DNA of 43,376 bases from NCBI GenBank assembly GCA_013041745.1, contig JABDRN010000003.1, positions 1 through 43,376 on the forward strand, in the 5' to 3' direction. The notes beneath the pieces were generated by a model. It did not search any database. It was not told where the DNA came from and saw only the letters and a program-made list of their open reading frames with translations. Shown here piece after piece: positions 27,901 through 34,973 of this stretch; within the stretch, counting starts at the first letter, position 1, and each line of letters opens with the position of its first letter. The translations under genes and the position numbers were made by a program. Source of the stretch: Gammaproteobacteria bacterium. GTDB taxonomy: Bacteria; Pseudomonadota; Gammaproteobacteria; SZUA-229.

Positions 27901-28454
27901 ATACCGGAGTGATAGCTGGCGACATCGAGCCGGTTGGCACCAAAGATCAGGGTGAACATGATCATCGCGACAGACACCAGCATGGTCATGTCCTGGCCGG
28001 CAAAGACTATGTTGTCGACGCTGAACAGTATCGTATCGGTCACCGCTTTTAACTGCAGCGCGATATATGGCACGGTGGTGGCGAGCATGATCAGGGTGAC
28101 GATAGCTGCTATCGACTGGCGCTTGCCATAACGTGATGTGATGAAGTCGGCGATCGAGTGGATGTTTTCCTGGCGACTGATAGTGGCGATACGTTGCAGC
28201 AAGGGATAGCCCAGGGTGAACAGCAGCACGGGCCCCAGCAGTATGGGCAGGTAATACCAGCCTTTTTCAGCGGCTGTACCGACCAGGCCGTAGAACGTCC
28301 AGGAGGTACAGTAGACACCGAGTGCCAGGGTATAGACCAGCGGGTGTCTTGCCCAGCCAGAGAGGTCGAAGCGCTGACGGTCACCGATGCGCGCGATCCA
28401 GAACAGTAATGCCAGGTATGCGATGAGCGCTATGATGAGTATGACTGGTGACAA
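24999..28454 (-). CDS. Sodium/solute symporter-fused hybrid sensor kinase (CrbS/MxtR-like)
   Basis: 1151 residues. The N-terminal half (about 1-510) is a sodium:solute symporter-like membrane domain with a dozen or so spans. A PAS-type region follows (about 640-740: SAISVVNADLKIVAWNKRYEQMF), then a coiled stretch, HisKA with H803 in IASHDILQPLNAA, HATPase_c (NFLSNAVKYTSKGKILLG, DCGPGIS, GAGLGLGIA) and a C-terminal receiver with D1081 in VILMDYQLG. The start is TTG 28454 with GGAG upstream; there is no nearby ATG. In Vibrio and Pseudomonas, CrbS/MxtR with this architecture regulates acs through CrbR/ErdR. It is divergent from the DUF4212/symporter pair, with an operator-like palindrome between. 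Confidence 0.9.
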   Translation of the reverse strand: MSPVILIIALIAYLALLFWIARIGDRQRFDLSGWARHPLVYTLALGVYCTSWTFYGLVGTAAEKGWYYLPILLGPVLLFTLGYPLLQRIATISRQENIHSIADFITSRYGKRQSIAAIVTLIMLATTVPYIALQLKAVTDTILFSVDNIVFAGQDMTMLVSVAMIMFTLIFGANRLDVASYHSGIMAAIAFESLVKLVALVTVAVFALTLSRGFDPGQVSNSANAVFQQTTITPSFWVLTLVSAATIFCLPRMFQVTFVECLSEDHLKFARRGFSLYLVVIAIAVFIISWVGNQVLAGSEVASDTYVLALPLGNDNQFLGLFAFIGGFSAATAMIIVASLTLSQMLSNDVILPLLMRRQKARNSIPDYSKALILTRRLTVIAVILMAWLYQHSLAENVALTSIGLIAFALAVQLAPAILFGLYWGRGNAMGVFAGLACGTLIWFITLMVPLLGNAGFIDPQLLKDGLFGSELLRPEQLFGLTFSDSYTRGVVLSLTANVLAYYFVSSRDKTRLSDRIQAVAFVNRDRQKQHINTHDLQIKKADLKVMLTQFLGESATRRLFENEQRPELVQVSPKMLDYAEKALAGVVGVASARAMLTSLSSGERLGVEDVVNIFEETTRTLQFNQDMLFASFESISSAISVVNADLKIVAWNKRYEQMFNYPKGMLCVGRPAAELIRYNAERGMLGAGEVEKQVQTRLGHLMAGKPYRVVRNHNQGVIEIKGRPLPTGGYVTTYDDITEFINAQNELEQRVSERTKEIEKINQSLREEVEKRSETEVELLKAKSAAETSNASKTQFLAIASHDILQPLNAANLYASALLEKPDIDPELTDNLHHLQNAIGSAELIISNLLEISRLDTGSLKPNFKKFALSEILEPLANEFRVQTNRDVEFHWQRTSLWTESDARYLRRILQNFLSNAVKYTSKGKILLGCRRRRGQIEICIYDCGPGISEAHRERIFDDFYRIKSNVEGAGLGLGIALRFARLLNHEINVQSFDGRGSLFSLMVPLAKKDSSQPAEASSSEASSGLESLNIFYVDDDENNIHALSTLMDNWGCTFSSATSPTSSLEYVSEHDAPDVILMDYQLGPESNGIQLADELLDHWPDIPICIVSAAPDEDLSARVTGHGFDFLRKPIKPGKLRALLERYLQKKNS

Positions 28455-28536
28455 AAAACTTCTCCGCTTTTATCGACTGTCTTGTGAGATACACCGCGGA
28501 CAACCGCCTGCTGCCGATGAATATACCAGTTAAGAC

Positions 28537-28562
28537 ATTAGTCTACCTATAGACTAAAGTCG
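28537..28562. promoter_or_regulatory. Operator-like palindrome between sensor kinase and symporter genes
   Basis: TTAGTCTA at 28538-28545, CCTA, and TAGACTAA at 28550-28557 form a perfect 8-bp inverted repeat. The wider pattern ATTAGTCTA ... ACTAAAGTCG (28537-28562) is shared with the acs/porin region at 14849-14873. It lies 59-84 bases before the DUF4212 ATG. It is probably a binding site of the LuxR-type regulator encoded after acs, and it could serve both divergent promoters. Confidence 0.75.
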
Positions 28563-28620
28563 AGGGTCGCAGGCGAGCGACACCTGTTACATTCCATACT
28601 GATAAATTTGGGAGGCGAAA

Positions 28621-28881
28621 ATGTCCAGCGAAGAAAATAGAAAAGCATATTGGAAAGCCAATGTCAGGTTGATGGTAACGCTACTTACGGTGTGGTTCGT
28701 TATCTCGTACCTGTGCGGCATTGTCTTTGTAGAAGAATTAAACAACATACGCCTGGGTGGCTACAAACTGGGTTTCTGGTTTGCACAGCAGGGTTCCATG
28801 TATGGCTTCGTTGCCATTATTTTTATATATGCTCGCCGTATGGCAGCACTGGATCGTAAATTCGATCTGCACGAAAAATAA
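28621..28881 (+). CDS. DUF4212 small subunit of a solute:sodium symporter
   Basis: An 86-residue membrane protein with two predicted spans (about 15-37 and 56-78). The family signature is the YWKANVRLM start, and FVEELNNIRLGGYKLGFWFAQQGSMYGFVAIIFIYA matches the DUF4212 small-subunit family encoded just upstream of VC_2705-type symporters. It likely assembles with the large subunit 9 bases downstream. ATG is preceded by GGGAGGCGAAA. Confidence 0.9.
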   Translation: MSSEENRKAYWKANVRLMVTLLTVWFVISYLCGIVFVEELNNIRLGGYKLGFWFAQQGSMYGFVAIIFIYARRMAALDRKFDLHEK

Positions 28882-28890
28882 GGGGGAATC

Positions 28891-30621
28891 ATGGAACTAC
28901 AAACATTAACATTTATCGTCGTCGGTATAACCTTTGCGATCTATATCGGCATCGCCTTCTGGGCACGTGCCGGATCAACCAGTGAATTCTATATCGCCGG
29001 CGGTGGCATCCATCCTGTGGCGAACGGCATGGCGACAGCGGCCGACTGGATGTCCGCAGCATCTTTCATCTCCATGGCTGGTCTTATCGCCTTCTTCGGA
29101 TACGGCGGCTCGGTCTTCCTCATGGGCTGGACCGGTGGCTATGTGTTACTGGCGATGCTGCTGGCACCTTACCTGCGTAAGTATGGCAAGTTTACCGTGC
29201 CCGAATTCATCGGTGATCGTTACTACTCTAAAGCAGCGCGTATCGTTGCGGTTGTCTGCCTGATCGTAGCATCGGTGACTTACGTAATCGGCCAGATGAA
29301 AGGTATCGGTGTGGCTTTCTCTCGCTTCCTCGAAGTCAGTTACGAGATGGGTCTTGCTGTTGGTATGGGTATCGTATTCATCTATGCCGTGGTCGGCGGT
29401 ATGAAAGGTATTACCTATACCCAGATCGCCCAGTACTGTGTGTTGATCTGTGCCTATACTATCCCGGCTATCTTCATCTCACTGAACCTGACTGGCAACC
29501 CGATCCCGCAGCTGGGTCTGGGCAGCATGCTGGTAGGTACCGAGACCTACTTACTGGATCGACTTGATCAGGTGGTGACCGAACTCGGCTTTGCCGAGTA
29601 CACGACGAGCGCCAGGTTAAGTACCCTCAACACCTTTGTCTATACCCTGTCATTGATGATCGGTACTGCTGGCCTGCCACACGTCATCATCCGTTTCTTC
29701 ACAGTAACGAAAGTGAGTGATGCGCGTATATCTGCCGGCTGGGCGCTGATCTTCATCACTATCCTGTATACCACAGCGCCTGCTGTTGCAGCTATGGCTC
29801 GTCTCAATCTGCATGAGACCATCGCGCCTGCCGGTGAGCAGAACCTGGTTTATGACGAACGTCCAAGCTGGTTCAAGAACTGGGAGACCACCGGTCTGCT
29901 CAAGTTTGAAGATAAGAACCAGGATGGCCGTATCCAGTACACGGCTGACAAAGCGAGCAATGAGATGGTCAAGGTCGACCGGGATATCATGGTACTGGCT
30001 AATCCAGAGATCGCACGCCTGCCTAACTGGGTGATCGCACTGGTCGCAGCTGGTGGCCTGGCGGCTGCGCTATCAACGGCGGCCGGTCTGTTACTTGCGA
30101 TCGCCTCGGCGATATCGCATGACTTGCTGAAAGGGGTGTTCCGGCCGGATATCACTGAGAAGCAGGAGCTGCTGGCGAGTCGCATAGCGATGGCCGGGGC
30201 GATTGCACTGGCCGGTTATCTCGGCTTTAATCCACCTGATTTTGCCGCGGGAACGGTGGCCCTGGCATTCGGCCTGGCGGCGTCCTCTATCTTCCCGGCG
30301 CTGATGATGGGTATCTTCAGCAAGCGCATAAACAGGGAGGGGGCTATCGCGGGTATGGTCGCCGGTATCTCGGTAACACTGTTATATGTGTTCCAGCATA
30401 AAGGTATCATGTTCGTTGCTGATACCGCGTACCTTGGTGACATGTCACCTAACTGGTTCATGGGTATCGAGCCGAACGCCTTTGGTGCTGTCGGTGCCGT
30501 GGTCAACTTCGTCATCGCCTACGCTGTTTCGATGATGACCGCAGAACCACCGGAGCATATCCAGCACCTGGTCGAAGACATCCGTGTTCCTGCGGGTGCA
30601 GGTGGCGCGACGGGTCATTAA
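28891..30621 (+). CDS. Sodium:solute symporter, large subunit (ActP-like)
   Basis: A 576-residue SSS-family transporter of the VC_2705-like subfamily with about 13 membrane spans. Conserved stretches are the GGIHPVANGMATAADWMSAASFISMAG region, IKGIT-like MKGITYTQIAQYCVL, LSLMIGTAGLPHVIIRFFTV and AAALSTAAGLLLAIASAISHDLLKG. A hydrophilic loop at about residues 315-370 has an EF-hand-like DKNQDGRIQ. Coupling to acetate or another monocarboxylate is inferred from the acs/CrbSR context and the shared operator; actP itself is a related but different subfamily. It forms an operon with DUF4212 and ends in a strong terminator. Confidence 0.9.
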   Translation: MELQTLTFIVVGITFAIYIGIAFWARAGSTSEFYIAGGGIHPVANGMATAADWMSAASFISMAGLIAFFGYGGSVFLMGWTGGYVLLAMLLAPYLRKYGKFTVPEFIGDRYYSKAARIVAVVCLIVASVTYVIGQMKGIGVAFSRFLEVSYEMGLAVGMGIVFIYAVVGGMKGITYTQIAQYCVLICAYTIPAIFISLNLTGNPIPQLGLGSMLVGTETYLLDRLDQVVTELGFAEYTTSARLSTLNTFVYTLSLMIGTAGLPHVIIRFFTVTKVSDARISAGWALIFITILYTTAPAVAAMARLNLHETIAPAGEQNLVYDERPSWFKNWETTGLLKFEDKNQDGRIQYTADKASNEMVKVDRDIMVLANPEIARLPNWVIALVAAGGLAAALSTAAGLLLAIASAISHDLLKGVFRPDITEKQELLASRIAMAGAIALAGYLGFNPPDFAAGTVALAFGLAASSIFPALMMGIFSKRINREGAIAGMVAGISVTLLYVFQHKGIMFVADTAYLGDMSPNWFMGIEPNAFGAVGAVVNFVIAYAVSMMTAEPPEHIQHLVEDIRVPAGAGGATGH

Positions 30622-30640
30622 TCAGGCGTTAAGCTGAAAT

Positions 30641-30672
30641 AAAGCACGCAGGCATTTATGTCTGCGTGCTTT
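30641..30672 (+). terminator. Rho-independent terminator after the symporter gene
   Basis: AAAGCACGCAG at 30641-30651 pairs with CTGCGTGCTTT at 30662-30672, with a 10-base loop and a following T-run. It lies 20 bases after the stop codon. Confidence 0.9.
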
Positions 30673-30853
30673 TTTATTGTCTCAGTACGCTAATAAAAGC
30701 TATCGCATCCTCGATAACTGCTCCTGCGTTATTCTACTTACAGGCGTCCTGCCCTAATGCTATAGCCCCTTACCTACGTCCATGTAGGCAAAACTATGCA
30801 ATTTAGTGCAGGGCATTATCTGATACACATGATTAGTCGTTTTGTATTTTATT

Positions 30854-30937
30854 ATCTCGCAAAGCCGCAGAGTCGCAGAGCATACAAAAAATAAAATATA
30901 TGGGTTTTACTTTGCGTGCTCTGCGGCTTTGCGAGAT
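30854..30937. repeat. 19-bp perfect inverted repeat element
   Basis: ATCTCGCAAAGCCGCAGAG at 30854-30872 is exactly complementary to 30919-30937. The 46-base interior includes an A/T-rich run. Repeats rich in GCAAAG/GCAGAG words are common as dispersed elements in environmental genomes. There is no open frame, and it resembles a miniature inverted-repeat element. Confidence 0.7.
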
Positions 30938-31005
30938 GACACTGGGTACTTTTTGGAAGGAGAGTGTAAACTTGTTTATGAAATTTAAGTTATGCTGTCG
31001 TTATT

Positions 31006-31503
31006 ATGAATATTCTAAAAAATAAACACCTGATCCTGGCGATGTTCGTCGCGCCGGTACTTGCCATCATTGCTTATTTTTCTGTCGACTATATGGTCGC
31101 AGAAAAACCTCAGGCAGCTATCGAGGGGGGCGCTTATAAACTCGCTGCGAAATCTAACTGCCGATACCAGAGCGGTGCATGCACACTGAAGAATGGTGAT
31201 ATCGAAGTGCAGATGATCGCCACACGTATCAATGATCGAGAGGTCGAGCTGAACATGCAATCCGAGCTGCCGATACAGAATGCCATCATCTCTTATGTCG
31301 TTGGTGATCTTGCTTCGGAGCCGGTAGCGATGCTGAACGGAGCTGCGGCAGCAGACTGGAGCGTGATACTGGACCTGCCCGAGCCGGAGGATACCCGCTT
31401 GCGCCTGGCTTTAAGTATCGCTGATACCATGTACTATGCTGAGACCACAGCTGTATTTATTAATTACGAGACATCGTTCTCGCGTGATAATTTTTCAGAC
31501 TGA
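31006..31503 (+). CDS. Single-span membrane protein of unknown function
   Basis: A 165-residue protein I do not recognise. It has one N-terminal membrane anchor (about residues 9-30: LILAMFVAPVLAIIAYFSVDYM) and a periplasmic part with two cysteines (NCRYQSGAC, about residues 51-58) that may form a disulfide, followed by beta-rich sequence. It has no lipobox. It lies between the symporter and the CBS/DUF294 gene on the same strand, so it may belong to the acetate cluster. Its ATG has a weak ribosome binding site. Confidence 0.75.
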   Translation: MNILKNKHLILAMFVAPVLAIIAYFSVDYMVAEKPQAAIEGGAYKLAAKSNCRYQSGACTLKNGDIEVQMIATRINDREVELNMQSELPIQNAIISYVVGDLASEPVAMLNGAAAADWSVILDLPEPEDTRLRLALSIADTMYYAETTAVFINYETSFSRDNFSD

Positions 31504-31594
31504 CTCACTGAGGAAAGTGGTTAACGCTATATGCTCAACACGCCTCGACGGGCGTGATCTAATATGAAAGATAATAATCATCAGGGTGATCATC

Positions 31595-33487
31595 ATGGTT
31601 AGTGAAGCAGGCGATGTGCAAACATTCCTGGCACAGCATCCGCCGTTCAACCATCTATCTGAAAAACAGCTGGAGTTCGCCAGCAATAATATCTTCGTCG
31701 CATTCAGCAAGTCTGGTAGCGAACTGGAATCGCAGCGCTCGGATGGCGAGGTAAACAAGGTCGGTATGCTCATCGTGCGTTCCGGAAGTCTTGAGGTGCG
31801 TACCGATAAAGATGTTCTCATCGACCGTCTCAGTGAGGGCGATTACCTGATCCCCGCCGTGCTGATGCGAGATAACGAAAATAATCCGCATGTATATGTG
31901 CTCGAGGACTGTCTCTATTATGAGTTGACAGATTATGCCTTTCAGACCCTGAGTGCGGGTAGCAGTGAGATCGCTGCTTTGACTGAAGATGATAAAACAC
32001 GGTTGACCCACGTGCAGACCATCGTCCAGGACAGCGAGCTTCATCATCATGCCGAGCAGCTGTCGAAAGATGCTTACCTGACGCAGAAAGTGAAAGAGAA
32101 TATGTCGGCTGGTGTCGTCAGCACCACGCCGCACACCAGTATTCGAGATGCAGCGCAGTTGATGAAGAAGAACCGTGTTTCTTCGCTACTGATAAAAGAC
32201 GGCAAGAAGCTGGTCGGCATTATCACTGACCGTGACTTCCGCACCCGTGTGCTGGCAGAAGGCGTTTCCGACCAGGAGGTCGTCGAGCGGGTGATGACGC
32301 CATCGCCGATGTGTATCGATGTCAGTACCCGTCTGCATGATGCGCAGTTAAAGATGATGTCGGAAGGTGTGCATCATCTGCCGGTAATGCAGGATGATGA
32401 CCCGGTGGGGATCATCACGCCAAGCGATATCATGCGTGCCAATAATATCGAACCGTTATCACTGGTTCGTGCTATCAATCGTGCGATGGATATCGAAGAG
32501 CTGCGTCTCGCTTCAGAGGGCATCCCTGCCCTCGTCGTGCGCCTGATCGAGCGTGATGTGCGGGCAGTAGAAGTCGGCAAGATAATTACCACGCTGGCTG
32601 ACAGTACTACGCGGCGGTTGCTGGTCCTGTCCGAAGAGAAATATGGCAAACCGCCCTGTGATTATGCCTGGCTGGCATTCGGTTCGCAGGCTCGCCAGGA
32701 ACAGGTGCTCGGTTCCGACCAGGATAATGGCCTGTTGCTGCCGGACGATGTCTCTGGGCAGGATGCCGCTTACTTCGAGGACTTTTCCAGCTTTGTCAAT
32801 GACGGGCTCGATGCCTGCGGGATGCCTTACTGTCCGGGCGAGATCATGGCCAAGAATGAAAAATGGCGGATGACATTAAAAGGCTGGAAAGCCTGTTTTG
32901 CCCGCTGGATAGAAGAGCCATCACCGAAAGCAGTGATGCACTCAAGTATCTTCTTCGATATGCGTCATATCGCGGGTAAAGCAGAACTGACCAAAGCACT
33001 GCGCAAAAATGTACTGAAACGGGCGCAGAGTAATACCATCTTCCTTGCCATGATGTGTGAAAACGCGTTGCTGCATTCACCGCCGCTGGGCTTCTTCAAG
33101 ACCTTCGTGCTGGAGAGCGATGGCGACCATAATAATACCCTCGAGCTGAAAAAACGCGGCACCATACCTATCGTTGATATCGCGCGTAATTATTCTCTGT
33201 CAGCGGGGCTGAAACCGCTGAACACCATCGAGCGCCTGCAGGCAATGGAGAAGGCGGGTGTGATGTCAAAAGAGATGGCTTACAGCCTGATCGATGCCCA
33301 TGAGTTTATCGCCGGTATCAGGCTGGAAGCACAGGGTAAACAGTTTCGAGCCGGGGTGAAAGTGGATAATTACATGGATCCGAAGGATCTGTCGCCGCTG
33401 GTCCGGCACCAGATCAAGGATGCTTTTCACGTGGTGCGCGATGCGCAGAGTGCAATGAAGGTGAGGTTTGGTGGCGGTGTTATATAG
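31595..33487 (+). CDS. Cyclic-nucleotide-binding/CBS/DUF294 nucleotidyltransferase-like protein
   Basis: A cytoplasmic regulatory protein of about 630 residues. It has an N-terminal cNMP-binding-like domain (about 1-130), two CBS domains (about 155-285; MKKNRVSSLLIKDGKKLVGIITDRDF and MSEGVHHLPVMQDDDPVGIIT), a DUF294 nucleotidyltransferase-like domain with GSQARQEQVLGSDQDNG (from residue 363) and a DUF294 C-terminal helical domain. I prefer ATG 31595 to the GTG at 31586, with AGGGTG upstream. DUF294/CBS proteins are often encoded beside SSS transporters and a 3'-5' exonuclease, as here. They are suspected signal-sensing nucleotidyltransferases, but substrate and target are unknown. Confidence 0.9.
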   Translation: MVSEAGDVQTFLAQHPPFNHLSEKQLEFASNNIFVAFSKSGSELESQRSDGEVNKVGMLIVRSGSLEVRTDKDVLIDRLSEGDYLIPAVLMRDNENNPHVYVLEDCLYYELTDYAFQTLSAGSSEIAALTEDDKTRLTHVQTIVQDSELHHHAEQLSKDAYLTQKVKENMSAGVVSTTPHTSIRDAAQLMKKNRVSSLLIKDGKKLVGIITDRDFRTRVLAEGVSDQEVVERVMTPSPMCIDVSTRLHDAQLKMMSEGVHHLPVMQDDDPVGIITPSDIMRANNIEPLSLVRAINRAMDIEELRLASEGIPALVVRLIERDVRAVEVGKIITTLADSTTRRLLVLSEEKYGKPPCDYAWLAFGSQARQEQVLGSDQDNGLLLPDDVSGQDAAYFEDFSSFVNDGLDACGMPYCPGEIMAKNEKWRMTLKGWKACFARWIEEPSPKAVMHSSIFFDMRHIAGKAELTKALRKNVLKRAQSNTIFLAMMCENALLHSPPLGFFKTFVLESDGDHNNTLELKKRGTIPIVDIARNYSLSAGLKPLNTIERLQAMEKAGVMSKEMAYSLIDAHEFIAGIRLEAQGKQFRAGVKVDNYMDPKDLSPLVRHQIKDAFHVVRDAQSAMKVRFGGGVI

Positions 33488-34160
33488 GCTGCAGTATAAA
33501 TATCAGCACTGGCGACATCATGAAAAAGCTTCATCGACACCGCTGCAGCCGTTATATCAGCATGCCATCATTCCGCCGTCTCAGCGCTTTGTTGATACCC
33601 GTTTCCTGGTGCTCGATGCCGAGATGAGCGGCCTCGATCCCAGGCAGAGCCAGCTGTTAAGTGTTGGCTGGGTGATGATCGAAAATGGCCGCATCGTTAA
33701 CGCCAGTGCAAAACACCTGCTGATCCATGCGGACCGGGGCGCCGGTGACAGCAGCAAGATCCATGGCCTGCTCGACAGGAACCTGGCCGGTGCTACCAGC
33801 GCAGCAGCGGTGCTGATGCTGCTGATGAAGCAGATCCCCGGTGCCGTACTGGTATTTCACCATGCATCACTCGACATGAGATTCCTGCAGAAAGCGACCA
33901 TAGAGAACTTTCGCTGCCCTCTGCTATTCAGTTATGTCGATACCATGGCGATCGAGAAAGGCCGTATGCATCTGCAGGGTAAGTCGATGGGGCTGAGGCT
34001 GGCGCAGTGTCGTCAGCGTTACGGCTTGCCTGCTGGTAGCCAGCATGATGCGCTGGCCGATGCACAGGCCACGGCCGAGTTATTCCTGGCGCAGGCGAGT
34101 TACCTGGGCAGGCCAGAGAAGCTTCGCTTATCAGATCTGTCTTTGAGTTGTTCTCATTGA
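33471..34160 (+). CDS. 3'-5' exonuclease, DnaQ-like (DEDD family)
   Basis: A roughly 229-residue DEDD exonuclease. Exo I is FLVLDAEMSGLDP, with A-E where the common motif has T-E. Exo II is HHASLDMRFLQ and Exo III is QHDALADAQATAELF, so the metal-binding acids are all visible. Several non-ATG starts are possible (TTG 33468, GTG 33471, GTG 33477); AAGGTGAGG upstream favours GTG 33471. It overlaps the DUF294 gene by 17 bases, which suggests translational coupling. This DUF294-exonuclease pairing beside a symporter recurs in other gammaproteobacteria, but the joint function is not established. Confidence 0.88.
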   Translation: MAVLYRLQYKYQHWRHHEKASSTPLQPLYQHAIIPPSQRFVDTRFLVLDAEMSGLDPRQSQLLSVGWVMIENGRIVNASAKHLLIHADRGAGDSSKIHGLLDRNLAGATSAAAVLMLLMKQIPGAVLVFHHASLDMRFLQKATIENFRCPLLFSYVDTMAIEKGRMHLQGKSMGLRLAQCRQRYGLPAGSQHDALADAQATAELFLAQASYLGRPEKLRLSDLSLSCSH

Positions 34161-34463
34161 ACGTGTATTAACCCATATCCCTCCTGACGATGGTCTCAGT
34201 GCCTAATGGCAGACAGTTGTTCCAGGGTAAGTAGACATGTGCTATGCGGAGTATACAAGCGAGACATCTATTTGTAATAGCCTCAATTTTGTGTACGATA
34301 GTTTATGTTCTCACTATTTCTGCTTAAGCTAAGCGCTGAAGCAGATTTTCAATGGATTTGAAACTATGCTTTCAGCTTTATCTGCCGGCGAGCTTTTATT
34401 GAAAGCGACTCTAATTAAAGTGTTTTAGTATTCATTATGTACTTGTTTTGATGGTTCATTGAA
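34161..34463. other. Intergenic region before the rhodanese gene
   Basis: 303 bases without a credible gene. I see only a weak hairpin (CTGCTT/AAGCAG at about 34320-34344) and no clear promoter, terminator or repeat. Confidence 0.5.
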
Positions 34464-34916
34464 ATGATTGATTCTTTCACCACGATTCGATTTAAGGCAG
34501 TTTTAATCGCTGCTATGTTACTGCTGTTTTCTGGGACGCTGCGGGCCGAAGAAAAGCCTTATGCACCAGAGACAATCCAGGATGTAGTGATCGTTTCAGC
34601 AGAAGAGGCGATCGAGATGATACTTGCCAGTCCGGAGCTGCTGGTGATCGATTCACGTAAAAAAACGGAATACCTGAAAGGTCATATCGAGGGTTCTATC
34701 AATATCCTGAATACACAGCTTGAGCGAGAAGAGCTGGAGCGGATAGCGCCCGATAAAACGAAAGCCATCCTGTTTTACTGTAATGGTGTCCGCTGTCTGC
34801 GCAGCACTGACTCGATCAACAAAGCCAGGAGCTGGGGCTATAGCAACCTGATCTGGTTCCGTGGCGGCTGGAAAGAATGGACTGAGAAACGCCTGCCTGT
34901 AATCGTTGAAAAATAA
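34464..34916 (+). CDS. Secreted rhodanese-domain protein
   Basis: A 150-residue protein with a signal peptide (VLIAAMLLLFSGTLRA, cleavage near residue 28) and one rhodanese domain. Typical elements are VIDSRKKTEYLKGHIEGSINI and the active-site loop FYCNGVRCLRST with the catalytic cysteine in CNGVRC. Rhodanese domains carry persulfide sulfur, so a periplasmic role in sulfur or redox sensing is likely. It lies 57 bases before a membrane sensor gene on the same strand, so it could supply that sensor with a signal. Confidence 0.87.
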   Translation: MIDSFTTIRFKAVLIAAMLLLFSGTLRAEEKPYAPETIQDVVIVSAEEAIEMILASPELLVIDSRKKTEYLKGHIEGSINILNTQLEREELERIAPDKTKAILFYCNGVRCLRSTDSINKARSWGYSNLIWFRGGWKEWTEKRLPVIVEK

Positions 34917-34973
34917 ACGATTTTTGTTCGATGACCCCGGTTTATTCATCTTTATCATGGCTATAATCTATCG

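Larger units (their letters stand above)
30622..31005. other. Intergenic region after the symporter genes
   Basis: 384 bases with no gene. It holds the symporter terminator (30641-30672), a small inverted repeat CCTAC/GTAGG near 30773-30788, and a long 19-bp inverted repeat element at 30854-30937. Confidence 0.65.
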
